This document shows positions 53,289 to 60,992 of a DNA stretch of 64,000 nt, one piece after another. How positions within the stretch are numbered: position 1 is the first letter of the stretch; the number at the start of each line of letters is the position of its first letter. The notes beneath the pieces were generated by a model. It was not told where the DNA came from and did not search any database. It saw nothing but the letters and a program-made list of their open reading frames with translations. Position numbers and translations under genes: made by a program. Source of the stretch: Pseudomonas haemolytica (GTDB taxonomy: Bacteria > Pseudomonadota > Gammaproteobacteria > Pseudomonadales > Pseudomonadaceae); contig NZ_VOIW01000001.1 in the NCBI RefSeq assembly GCF_009659625.1, positions 1 to 64,000 of the forward strand, in the 5' to 3' direction.

Positions 53289-53560
53289 CTAGGGGGCGTT
53301 CTCAATTAGTTTCCCCACCGCGCCGGGTCTGCTGCTGTGCAGGGCAAGGCGCGAGAAGCGTGGTTTGGTCATTCCAAATAAGCTTCGAGCAACGCAGCCC
53401 TGCACAGCAGCAGGCCCGGCCCTTCGGGTTGTGCCTTGAAGCGGGCCATGCTGCGTTGCAGGCCTTGGAAAGGGAACAACCATTCCCAGCGGCCTGCGCC
53501 TTGCCTGGCCCGCTTTAAGGCGACAACGCGGTGGGGAAACTAATTGAGAACGCCCCCTAG
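53289..53560. mobile_element. 272-bp MITE with 34-bp terminal inverted repeats
   Basis: 53289-53322 and 53527-53560 are perfect 34-base inverted repeats starting CTAGGGGGCGTTCTCAATTA. The outer CTAG is palindromic and may be a 4-bp target duplication. Two inner hairpins can form (for example GGGTCTGCTGCTGTGCAGGGC near 53325 with its complement near 53396). No transposase frame fits. It sits between the sctU stop and the hrpV stop, contributing the TAG of hrpV; a non-autonomous element moved by an IS transposase is the simplest reading. Confidence 0.88.
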
Positions 53561-53922
53561 CGCCGGGTGCGTGCATCCAGGGTTTCAAGGTTGGCCAGCG
53601 ACAACATTCTGCTGAGGGTTCTTTCGAGCAGGTTGCGCTGTGAGGGCAGCGCATGCCAGATCACCAGGTTGTCCTGTGGATCGATATAGATAAAGCAGCC
53701 ATCGAATGCCACGGCTTGCTCGAAACGACGCTCCAGCGCTTGCTGTAATTGTGAAGCCTGCAATGTTTCGCGAGCTATGAGCAGGGCCAGCCCCTGGCGG
53801 GTTCCGGCTTGCATTCCACTGGCCGTCACTCCGGGGCACAGTGTCAGGTGAGCGGCAGAGCCGCCCACCAGACTGTCTAGGAAGACCTGGCGCTCATCGT
53901 CCGGTGTTCCTTGGTCGGTCAT
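53557..53922 (-). CDS. hrpV: HrpV-like negative regulator
   Basis: 121 residues from ATG 53922, overlapping the hrpT end. The last gene of the hrpF-G-sctC-hrpT-V operon in the same position and length as P. syringae HrpV, which binds HrpS and represses the cascade. Its sequence (LTLCPGVTASGMQAGTRQGLALLIARETLQASQLQQALERRFEQAVAFDGCFIYIDPQDNLVIWH) has no named domain. Its TAG stop is inside the MITE CTAG, so the insertion set the present end of the gene. Confidence 0.78.
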   Translation of the reverse strand: MTDQGTPDDERQVFLDSLVGGSAAHLTLCPGVTASGMQAGTRQGLALLIARETLQASQLQQALERRFEQAVAFDGCFIYIDPQDNLVIWHALPSQRNLLERTLSRMLSLANLETLDARTRR

Positions 53923-54122
53923 CGTTCCAGCGACACTGTCTGATAGTCCGCCCGCTCTCCGGCGGGGCCGGGTTCGACGCGCATCTGTGGGGGCCACCAA
54001 ATCACCATCTTATCCTTGCTCGATTGCGGGCGTGAGCAGGAGTCGCCCTTGCAGGTAGGTGTACAACCGGCGACGAGCAGCGCTGCGCCGATCAGGGTGA
54101 CGAACAGCAAGCGGTGTTTCAT
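53919..54122 (-). CDS. hrpT: HrpT-like pilotin lipoprotein
   Basis: 67-residue lipoprotein: MKHRLLFVTLIGAALLVAGCTPTC with lipidated Cys20. HrpT is the small outer-membrane lipoprotein that helps secretin SctC assemble; position right after sctC fits. It overlaps both sctC and hrpV by four bases. Confidence 0.85.
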   Translation of the reverse strand: MKHRLLFVTLIGAALLVAGCTPTCKGDSCSRPQSSKDKMVIWWPPQMRVEPGPAGERADYQTVSLER

Positions 54123-56257
54123 GGCTTGGCCTTTTGGGTTGGAGTGATCAGGGAGGGACGGGGCACGCTGAGATGTTCATCCTTCACCACCGGACGCATG
54201 GCGATGAACACTTCTGCTTCCTCACCCGGCTTGAGCCAGGCGCGCGGCCAGACACTGACGGCCAGGGTCTGTGAATTACTGCATTCCTTTTCATCGATAC
54301 GCACATTGCGGTTGAACTGATTGCGCAGTACCACCACGGCTACGTTGTACTGTGGGCCGGCATACCACTGACTGCGTTGAGTATTGAGCGCCAGTAAGTT
54401 GCGGGTGTTGCACAAGGTGGTCAGGCCCAGGGGCATCGGCGCTACCTTGAAGGGCTTGGGCACTTCTCCGCTGACCAGGTGCGCCAGGGTGCTGATAACG
54501 TCGCTGCGTTTGACCACCGGCTGGTGAGGGTCATAGCGCCTGGCCAGGGGTTTGAGAGCGGCCTGCAATTCAACCTGGTCCGCTTGTGGTAAATAACGTG
54601 ACGGGTCGGCCTGGTCTCCAATGACACGCGGCGTGAGGATGAACAAACGCTCACGCCGATTGTTCTGTCGCTCCGTCGAGGAAAACAGCAACTTGCCCAA
54701 TAGCGGAATATCCCCCAGCAGAGGTACCTTGCTGTGCCTGTCAGCGCTTTCGGTGACGTGGAAACCGCCGACTACCAGCGAGCGTTTTTCCGCCATGATG
54801 GCTTGGGTGCTGACTTTGCCTCGGCGTACATCGTAGCTGTTGGGTGTAGGGTTGGACTCTTCGAAGTTACCGTCCTCGATGTCCACTAACAGCTGAATCT
54901 GGTGGCCCCCCTTGCTGGTGATGACCCGGGGCACGACCTGGAAGCTGGTGCCTACGGTAATCGGTAAAATCGTTGCGTTCTCTCTGCCGCGAGACAGGTA
55001 TTGGGTGCGGTTGAAATCGATTACTGCCGGCTGGTTCTCCAGCGTCAGCACTGACGGATTGGACACCATGGTTGCCAAGCCCTTGGCCTCCAAAGCGCGT
55101 ATGTCGGCGTTGAAACGGTCGCGGTTTCCAATGGTCAACTGAGAGTTGCCGGGAACCACATCGGCTCCGCCACCGAAGCGACTGTTCTGAAAGCCCCACT
55201 TCACACCGAACTCGCGCAATTGCGTGCGCTCGATGTCGAGGATGATTGCATCGATTTCCACCAGTTTGCGCGCCACGTCGAGTTGGGCGATCAGTTCGCG
55301 GTACATGGCCTGCCGTTCCGGCACGTCATAAATCAGGATGGCGTTATTGCGCAAGTCGGCTTCAACGCGGATCCGGGCCGGGCTGACGGGGGCCCGCGGC
55401 GTAATTGACATGCCCGCATTGGTTGAGCTGTTCGGCCCGGTCGGCGTGGACGGGCCGAGCATTTGCCCCAGTAACGGATTGCTCAGGCGTGGAACCACGG
55501 GAGTGACGAATGCGGGCTGGGAGGTGGAGCGTTGAGCTTGTGCCGAAGGCGTGGAGGTTGAGCGCGGCTCCAGCAGCCCCCGCAGCATAGTGGCAACACC
55601 GGGGATGATGATTGTTTCGTTGCGGTATTCCATCTGGCGGTCCGCGGCGCTGGCGAACTTCAGCGGGTAGCTCAGAACACTCTGTTTTTCATCCGCGGAG
55701 CGGCGCTGGCTGCTGAATCGCTTGATTTGCTCGATATAGACCTTGGGGCCGGAGACCAGGACAACACCGTCTTCTGGCAACTCGCCCCAGCCAAAACGGC
55801 TGTCGAGCAGGCCAATATCGGTCAGCGCTTGCTTAAGGTCGGAAATGGTCTCGGAAGAGACTTCCAGGCGTGCGGACTCTTGCTGGTCCAGAGTGCTGAT
55901 ATAGAGGGTGTTGTTGTACATGTACCATTGGAAACGGTGTTCGACTCCCAGGCGATCGAGCAATGACTGGGGTGTATTTGCGCGGATCTTGCCATTGACG
56001 TTACCTTCAAGCAGGCCCTCGACCTGAAGTTGTGTGCCAAAAGTCTGGGCAAAATCCTCCAGCACTTCGCGCACAGGTTTGTGCTGGGCTTCATAGGCGT
56101 ACGCCGTATTTTTCCATTCAGGAGGAATCGCGGCCAACGTGCTGTCCAGTGGCAGCAGCCACCCAGGTAGCATGACGAGCCAGCACCAGGCGGCGCGGCG
56201 CGTGGCAGCAGGTAGGTGAGGGCGCAAGCGTTGGTGCTTGTCGATTTTGTCAGGCAT
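54119..56257 (-). CDS. sctC: HrcC/SctC, outer-membrane secretin
   Basis: 712 residues from ATG 56257. Signal peptide, then N0/N1-type domains (EALEDFAQTFGTQLQVEGLLEG, NTLYISTLDQQESARLEVSSETISDLKQAL), a second N-domain (RIRVEADLRNNAILIYDVPERQAMYRELIAQLDVARKLVEIDAIILDIE), and the secretin core with LVVGGFHVTESADRHSKVPLLGDIPLLGKLLFSST, as in YscC. It has the family-typical VRxD. Forms the outer-membrane ring. Confidence 0.95.
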   Translation of the reverse strand: MPDKIDKHQRLRPHLPAATRRAAWCWLVMLPGWLLPLDSTLAAIPPEWKNTAYAYEAQHKPVREVLEDFAQTFGTQLQVEGLLEGNVNGKIRANTPQSLLDRLGVEHRFQWYMYNNTLYISTLDQQESARLEVSSETISDLKQALTDIGLLDSRFGWGELPEDGVVLVSGPKVYIEQIKRFSSQRRSADEKQSVLSYPLKFASAADRQMEYRNETIIIPGVATMLRGLLEPRSTSTPSAQAQRSTSQPAFVTPVVPRLSNPLLGQMLGPSTPTGPNSSTNAGMSITPRAPVSPARIRVEADLRNNAILIYDVPERQAMYRELIAQLDVARKLVEIDAIILDIERTQLREFGVKWGFQNSRFGGGADVVPGNSQLTIGNRDRFNADIRALEAKGLATMVSNPSVLTLENQPAVIDFNRTQYLSRGRENATILPITVGTSFQVVPRVITSKGGHQIQLLVDIEDGNFEESNPTPNSYDVRRGKVSTQAIMAEKRSLVVGGFHVTESADRHSKVPLLGDIPLLGKLLFSSTERQNNRRERLFILTPRVIGDQADPSRYLPQADQVELQAALKPLARRYDPHQPVVKRSDVISTLAHLVSGEVPKPFKVAPMPLGLTTLCNTRNLLALNTQRSQWYAGPQYNVAVVVLRNQFNRNVRIDEKECSNSQTLAVSVWPRAWLKPGEEAEVFIAMRPVVKDEHLSVPRPSLITPTQKAKP

Positions 56258-56271
56258 GGGAAAGTCTCTGA

Positions 56272-56676
56272 TTAGTGCGGTATCAAACGCAGCGACGTGG
56301 GGATGAATGCGCGTGCAGGCCGATCCTGGCGCGCGACGATGGCGCGCCAGGTGTCGCGTTGGTTGAGAAGGGACTCGAGGCACTTGGCTGGCTGTGCGCC
56401 GGGGTGCTGCTCGACACATTGAACAAGCCAGAGCGCGCCGGTGGTCGGTGCCAGTGCAACAGCGCCGTGAAAATAGCTCAGGCTGGGGCCTCCCAGGCGC
56501 ATCCAGGTTCGTAGCAAGGTTTTGTCCTCCCCCGCTTTCGTCAATTGAACCTTTACCAGCAGTTTGCTCGATACGCGTTGAAAGATGATTTCATCGTCAT
56601 TTTCGAACAGAATCAGCTGATCTTCGTGGCCGTTTAACCAGCCGGCAATGAGTGCGTGCAACTTACTGCACACCAT
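56272..56676 (-). CDS. hrpG: HrpG-like T3SS chaperone
   Basis: 134-residue protein between hrpF and sctC, the place of HrpG. It has the small class-I-chaperone-like build with a LILFENDDEIIFQRVSSKLLVKVQL beta region and a helical end. In P. syringae HrpG binds HrpV and relieves repression. Both genes are present here, so that circuit could work. Confidence 0.8.
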   Translation of the reverse strand: MVCSKLHALIAGWLNGHEDQLILFENDDEIIFQRVSSKLLVKVQLTKAGEDKTLLRTWMRLGGPSLSYFHGAVALAPTTGALWLVQCVEQHPGAQPAKCLESLLNQRDTWRAIVARQDRPARAFIPTSLRLIPH

Positions 56677-56881
56677 CCAGTGCTGTTTTAAGCAATGTAT
56701 GCCTGGAGCGAACTTGTTCGTTGAAGGCGATGATCGAGAGCTTTTGTTGTTTCATCAGGTCGCTGAAATGTTCTATATCGGTATCTAGAACTTCCGAGTC
56801 TTTATAGGCGGTATTCAAGCGGTTGATATCGGTTTGAACTTGCTTCAACAGGTGGTTTTTCAGGTTTCCGTAGAAGTCCAT
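56663..56881 (-). CDS. hrpF: HrpF-like small T3SS protein
   Basis: 72 residues from ATG 56881, all helical (MDFYGNLKNHLLKQVQTDINRLNTAYKDSEVLDTDIEHFSDLMKQQKLSIIAFNEQVRSRHTLLKTALDGVQ). First gene of the hrpC-type operon, with an hrp box 27 bases upstream. HrpF is needed for secretion in P. syringae; biochemical role incompletely known. Confidence 0.82.
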   Translation of the reverse strand: MDFYGNLKNHLLKQVQTDINRLNTAYKDSEVLDTDIEHFSDLMKQQKLSIIAFNEQVRSRHTLLKTALDGVQ

Positions 56882-56907
56882 TACTTTTACTCCAGATGTG
56901 TCTGAAC

Positions 56908-56936
56908 TGTGTGGCGGGTTGTTTGTAACCAGTTCC
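56908..56936 (-). promoter_or_regulatory. hrp box of the hrpF operon
   Basis: Minus strand GGAACT (56936-56931), 16 bases, CCACACA (56914-56908). One change from the consensus at the last -35 base, exact -10. Start of hrpF is 27 bases downstream. Confidence 0.85.
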
Positions 56937-56993
56937 ATCGGAGGCCATCTTTTAGGATATTGCCTGCCTGTACCGTTATGTCGGTGAGGCGTC

Positions 56994-57572
56994 CTACGCC
57001 CGTGCAAGCAATATTTCTCGCATCGACGCCCAGTCGATACGGAAGTCGCCCTCGTCTGTTTCCAGCAGCAATGTTTGAGGTTTGACCTGGTCATCCGGGC
57101 GAAGTCTCCAAGGCGTAGAACCCAGCTTGGCCAGGGCTTGGGCTACCTGTTCGTGCTCGTGTGGGTGGCAAACCAGGGTCGCCTTGATCGGTGGGATTTG
57201 CGTCGCTACCAACTGTTTGATCAATGCCGAGAGGCGCTGTGGGGCAGGCACTTCTTCCAACAGGCAGTGGAACGCTTGATTGGCGATGGATGTTGCGTAG
57301 TGTTCGAGGCTGTCACACACCTCCTGGCGCTGGCGCTCCCATAGGCTGAGTTGGGCGTGGGCACGTGACCAGAAGTCGAGATTGGCCTGCTCAAGCAGTT
57401 CTTCTCGATGTTCGGCCGCCTGGCGCAAGAGTTCTTCGGCTTGGGCTTGCGCGCTACCCAGTAGCTGCCCCGAGCGGGAGTAATCGGCGAGCATTTCCCG
57501 AGTAATCAGAACCTTTGGCTGACCGGGGGCGCCGTTGTGCAACTCGATTTTGCGTAGAGTCAACATGGACAA
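56994..57572 (-). CDS. sctL: HrpE/SctL, ATPase regulator (stator)
   Basis: 192 residues; start MSMLTLRKIELHNG, with ATG 57566 possible. A helical N-terminal half (LLRQAAEHREELLEQANLDFWSRAHAQLSLWERQRQEVCDSLEHYA) and a C-terminal FliH/YscL-like domain (PPIKATLVCHPHEHEQVAQAL...FRIDWASMREILL). It binds SctN and SctK/Q. Last gene of the hrpA operon. Confidence 0.9.
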   Translation of the reverse strand: MSMLTLRKIELHNGAPGQPKVLITREMLADYSRSGQLLGSAQAQAEELLRQAAEHREELLEQANLDFWSRAHAQLSLWERQRQEVCDSLEHYATSIANQAFHCLLEEVPAPQRLSALIKQLVATQIPPIKATLVCHPHEHEQVAQALAKLGSTPWRLRPDDQVKPQTLLLETDEGDFRIDWASMREILLARA

Positions 57573-57590
57573 TGCTCTGGCTGGTTGTGG

Positions 57591-58133
57591 TTAACGATGA
57601 GTGAGTTCGCTGCTCGTTGCGGCAATACGCCAAACAATGGCCTGCCAAAGCGTATTGAGCCGCCCATGCGCGTCGTCGAGTAACGGGTGCGTTTTTTCCA
57701 CCGCCAGCACCCGATCAGGGGCCAGGCGCAATCGAAGACGCTGCCAGACAGCCGGCTCGACCCAGGCCCGCAACAATTGCAGCGGATCATCGTCCGGCTG
57801 CAGCAGGGCGTTAGGGTGCAGCGCCTTGGCGAGACGCTCGCACCACTTGCGGTGTTCATCACACAAGGGGCTGTCGAGGTAGGGGTGGCACGTGAGGTCC
57901 AGTAGTGCCATTGCCAGATCAATTTGCTCCCGTGAAGCCAATGCCAGCCCAAGCACCGTGTCAAGGGGGGCAGGAGGCAGGCACGGCTCGATGCCCAATG
58001 CCGCACACGCCAGCCCCGGCTGGCTGCGACACACGGCGTGCATTGCATGAAAGGCCTGGGCGCTGGATGCGTCCGGGTGCGATGACTGCCAGGGGCTGGC
58101 CCACCATTGTGCCCACGCCAGATGATCACTCAT
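57591..58133 (-). CDS. sctK: HrpD/SctK-like sorting-platform protein
   Basis: 180 residues with no named domain but the HrpD position between sctJ and sctL. Tryptophan- and alanine-rich helical protein (MSDHLAWAQWWASPWQS; RLAPDRVLAVEKTHPLLDD). HrpD corresponds to SctK/YscK in the cytoplasmic sorting platform. It starts within the sctJ stop. Confidence 0.8.
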   Translation of the reverse strand: MSDHLAWAQWWASPWQSSHPDASSAQAFHAMHAVCRSQPGLACAALGIEPCLPPAPLDTVLGLALASREQIDLAMALLDLTCHPYLDSPLCDEHRKWCERLAKALHPNALLQPDDDPLQLLRAWVEPAVWQRLRLRLAPDRVLAVEKTHPLLDDAHGRLNTLWQAIVWRIAATSSELTHR

Positions 58134-58914
58134 TCTGCAAAGGGGTCGGTGCGTCAGCTTCTTGCCTTGATCGTTGGCCCCGTATGCGCCAGAACAGCAC
58201 AGTGACCAGCGTCAGTATCACGCTGGCAATCAACAAGCCAACGCTGGTTCGCCAAAAACCGACGTTCTCCTCAGGGATCAGGAAGGGGCCGAAATAGCTC
58301 AGGCGTTGTTGCTCTTGATAGGCCGCAGCCGGCACAAAAACCACCGTGAGCTTTTGGGCGTTATCCAGCGCAGTGGTCATGCCGGGAATACTGCTGGATA
58401 CCATCCTGCGTACGCGGGCGCGAATACTGTCGGGCTCCAGTCGCGGGTCATGCTTGATGAACACTGATGCGGACGCGGGTTGGACGGGCTCACCGGGGGC
58501 CACCCGTTCGGGCAGCACCACATGCACCCGAGCGACGATGACGCCATCGATGTTTGACAGGGTCGCCTCCAACTCTTGGGACAGTGCGTAGATATACCGC
58601 GCACGCTCCTCCAGCGGGGTGGAAATGACACCTTCCTTGCGAAAGGTATCCCCCATCGTGGCACGGGTGACCTTGGGCAGCCCTACGGCCTCCAGCGTGC
58701 GAACGGCACGGCTGATATCGGCTACATTGACACGGACTACGACACCGTCCTTGGCAGGCACTTTTTGTGCGCGTATGTGCTTGTCAGCCAGTTCCGCGAT
58801 GACCTCATTGGCATCCTGTTCGGAGAGTTGGCGATGCAGTTCGACACTTTCGCCGCAGCCGCCCAGTATCAGCGTCAGCGAGAAAACTAATCCGATAGAT
58901 AGAAAGCGAATCAT
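58126..58914 (-). CDS. sctJ: HrcJ/SctJ, inner-ring lipoprotein
   Basis: 262-residue PrgK/YscJ-family protein. Lipoprotein signal MIRFLSIGLVFSLTLILGGCGES (Cys20). Two RBM domains: LHRQLSEQDANEVIAELADKHIRAQKV and VVLPERVAPGEPVQPASASVFIKHDPRLEPDSIRARVRRMVSSSIPGM. A C-terminal membrane helix (VGLLIASVILTLVTVLFWRI) and a basic end. Forms the ring around the export gate. Confidence 0.95.
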   Translation of the reverse strand: MIRFLSIGLVFSLTLILGGCGESVELHRQLSEQDANEVIAELADKHIRAQKVPAKDGVVVRVNVADISRAVRTLEAVGLPKVTRATMGDTFRKEGVISTPLEERARYIYALSQELEATLSNIDGVIVARVHVVLPERVAPGEPVQPASASVFIKHDPRLEPDSIRARVRRMVSSSIPGMTTALDNAQKLTVVFVPAAAYQEQQRLSYFGPFLIPEENVGFWRTSVGLLIASVILTLVTVLFWRIRGQRSRQEADAPTPLQNE

Positions 58915-58920
58915 GTTTTC

Positions 58921-59280
58921 CTACTGCAGGTTGCTGATTTTTTCAACGAGTTGCGCACTCTTGCCGACGCACTTCACCAGGGTTTGTGTAAGCAGCACGG
59001 AGTCTGAAAGATTGGAGGCATAGTTGAGTCTGTTTTTTTCTTTGAACTCACTATTGAAATCCTTGAGACCTTTGGTCATGCCACTTTTCGATTTATCCAG
59101 AAGCCGCAAAGCGTCGGTCAGGGCGTTCGAGGATGGTGCAGCGGTCACCCGTTGCATCGAAGGCTCCAGTTGCGAGCTGAAAAAATTGACATCTTCGTTC
59201 TGGTACGTGGGCGGGGTAGAGGGCCTACGTGCTGTCAGGCTGTTTTCATGTTCGCGTAAAATCTGGGTTTCTATCTGCAT
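58921..59280 (-). CDS. sctI: HrpB/SctI, inner rod protein
   Basis: 119 residues from ATG 59280 (GAGG five bases upstream). Position after the pilin gene and before sctJ is the HrpB place. The C-terminal helix LNYASNLSDSVLLTQTLVKCVGKSAQLVEKISNLQ resembles inner rod ends. Predicted to polymerise in the rod or needle anchor. Confidence 0.85.
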   Translation of the reverse strand: MQIETQILREHENSLTARRPSTPPTYQNEDVNFFSSQLEPSMQRVTAAPSSNALTDALRLLDKSKSGMTKGLKDFNSEFKEKNRLNYASNLSDSVLLTQTLVKCVGKSAQLVEKISNLQ

Positions 59281-59332
59281 ATAGACCTCAAAGGAAAACC
59301 GCCCTTCTAGTGACAAAGGGCGGTCAAGCTAT

Positions 59333-59515
59333 TTAGCGTATTGCGTCGATGTTCTTTTTCTTTTCAGTGATCTTGAATGCCTCAATACTTTCCTTGAGGG
59401 ATTCGCGAGCAGCTGCTTTCCTTTCTGCCTTCAGGTCTTCGTTCTCACCACCGCCACTGCCAGCAGGTTGGGTAGGCGGCTGGTAGCCTGAGGAACCGAT
59501 ACCATTAACGTTCAT
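59333..59515 (-). CDS. hrpA: HrpA/RspA-like pilin
   Basis: 60 residues: a Gly/Pro-rich N-terminus (GIGSSGYQPPTQPAGSGGGENED) and one amphipathic helix (LKAERKAAARESLKESIEAFKITEKKKNIDAIR). First gene after a good hrp box and before hrpB, where hrpA lies in P. syringae. P. syringae HrpA is about 110 residues, so this pilin is short. No harpin gene separates it from hrpB. Confidence 0.78.
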   Translation of the reverse strand: MNVNGIGSSGYQPPTQPAGSGGGENEDLKAERKAAARESLKESIEAFKITEKKKNIDAIR

Positions 59516-59615
59516 ATTAATACTCCGCTATCTAGAAAATGACGTGTGAGCCTGATTTTTTTAGTTGCAATATGGCAGCGTGTCCAATAGGCGCTAAAAA
59601 TGTCAGGCTCGTATG

Positions 59616-59643
59616 TATGTGGTTCAGTGTCGAATATGGTTCC
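59616..59643 (-). promoter_or_regulatory. hrp box of the hrpA operon
   Basis: Minus strand GGAACC (59643-59638), 15 bases, CCACATA (59622-59616), full consensus. It leaves a leader of about 95 bases before the pilin start. Confidence 0.87.
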
Positions 59644-59702
59644 GATTTTTACTTAAGGGATGTGTCTGGAAATTACTTCGATGGATAGGGCTGGGCAGTT
59701 GA

Positions 59703-60620
59703 TTACTGTATATCTAATTTTTTCATTCGATAGTAAAGCGTTCTTTTGGCCATACCCAATTCTGCCGCCACCTCGTCCACGCAGTAGGCATGACGCCGCA
59801 AAGATTCCTCGATCATTGCTTTCTCGATCTGCTGCATACGTTCTTTCAGGTTGGTTGGCTTGTCTGCAGTGTCCGATGGCAGGGCTGACAAGGGCGCCAG
59901 CCCCAGGACGAAGCGTTTGGCGGTAGAGCGCAACTCACGCACATTTCCTGACCAGGGGTGGCACAGCAATTGCTGTACCAGCGCGCCGCAAGGGAGTGGA
60001 GCAGGGCACTTATAGTAGTCGGCCTCTTCTTGAACCATATTGAGGAACAACGGGATGATGCGGTCACGCCGGTCGCGCAGCGGAGGGAGGCTGATGTTGA
60101 CGACATTCAGGCGAAAATACAGGTCGCGCCTGAACCTTCCTTGTTCGACCATCTCATGCAGGGATTGCTGCGCCGAAGCGATGACTCGCATGTCTACCGG
60201 AATAAACCGGGTTGAGCCCAGGCGCTCGATGCCTCGTGACTCCAGCACTCTCAGCAGTTTGGCTTGCATCGAAAGTGGCATGCTGTCGATTTCATCCAGA
60301 TACAAGGTACCCAGATGTGCGGCTTCGATAAAACCCGCGCGTGACTGTACTGCTCCGGTATAGGCGCCGCTGTTGACGCCGAAGAGCTGGCTTTCTGCCA
60401 GGCTTTCCGGGATAGCAGCGCAGTTCACGGCGACAAAATGACCTCGTCGCCCCGACAACCGATGGACACGTTGTGCCAGGGTATCCTTGCCTGTGCCGGT
60501 TTCTCCCAGTAACAAAATATCGATGTTGAGCGCGGCAGTACTATTAAGCGTACGCTCGATATCCAAGGCTTCAACGGAGGGGAGGTATGTCTCATTTGTT
60601 ATTTGATAAGACGCTGACAT
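59703..60620 (-). CDS. HrpR/HrpS-like (RspR) enhancer-binding protein
   Basis: 305-residue sigma54 activator without a receiver domain. The AAA+ module has Walker A GETGTGKD (39-46), the sigma54-contact loop GAYTGA (85-90; Tyr for Phe of GAFTGA), Walker B LYLDEID (107-113), and R-finger region RFRRDLYFRLNVV. The C-terminal Fis-type HTH is VDEVAAELGMAKRTLYYRMKKLDI. It corresponds to the single RspR of P. fluorescens; P. syringae has two, HrpR and HrpS. Predicted to activate the sigma54 promoter of hrpL and to be held in check by HrpV. Confidence 0.92.
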   Translation of the reverse strand: MSASYQITNETYLPSVEALDIERTLNSTAALNIDILLLGETGTGKDTLAQRVHRLSGRRGHFVAVNCAAIPESLAESQLFGVNSGAYTGAVQSRAGFIEAAHLGTLYLDEIDSMPLSMQAKLLRVLESRGIERLGSTRFIPVDMRVIASAQQSLHEMVEQGRFRRDLYFRLNVVNISLPPLRDRRDRIIPLFLNMVQEEADYYKCPAPLPCGALVQQLLCHPWSGNVRELRSTAKRFVLGLAPLSALPSDTADKPTNLKERMQQIEKAMIEESLRRHAYCVDEVAAELGMAKRTLYYRMKKLDIQ

Positions 60621-60711
60621 AGTCCAGGTGCTCCACTATCGCTATCACTTCACTGTTGATAGAACGCTGTTGGCGTGCAGCCAGTAGAGCGCAAATAATC
60701 AAAAAAGTCAT
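60592..60711 (-). CDS. Possible leader peptide overlapping rspR
   Basis: A 39-codon frame (MTFLIICALLAARQQRSINSEV...) starts 91 bases before the HrpR/S-like ATG and ends inside that gene in another frame. It begins with a hydrophobic stretch. Such an overlap could couple translation, but the ribosome site (AGGCACG) is weak and no homologue is known to me. Confidence 0.2.
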   Translation of the reverse strand: MTFLIICALLAARQQRSINSEVIAIVEHLDYVSVLSNNK

Positions 60712-60934
60712 CGTGCCTGTTATCGGTAGAAGTCTGTTGAAGAGCGTGCGCAGGCTTAACTATGTCAAGGCGGTATATTGTTCAAGTGCTTTTCATATGG
60801 ATGTACGGTATTTGGCGTAGGAGAAAACTTAAAGACTAGAAGAATGATCGATTAAGTTAGTTAAAGTTGTAATTGAGTAATTTTTTCATACATATGCTTT
60901 TCGATTTTTCCTGTCGATAGAAACAGACGGCCAC
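60712..60934. other. AT-rich gap without a gene
   Basis: Low-GC sequence upstream of the rspR region, including CATATG-like and TTAACT stretches. No reading frame or RNA gene is supported. It marks the right border of the secretion island. Confidence 0.5.
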
Positions 60935-60965
60935 AAAAAAGCCGATGCAATGCATCGGCTTTTTA
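60935..60965 (-). terminator. ychF terminator
   Basis: Stem AAAAGCCGATGCA/TGCATCGGCTTTT (60937-60949 with 60951-60963), followed on the minus strand by T-rich bases, 28 bases past the ychF stop. Confidence 0.9.
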
Positions 60966-60992
60966 GTCTGGAGCAGAAACTACAGGTGGCGC

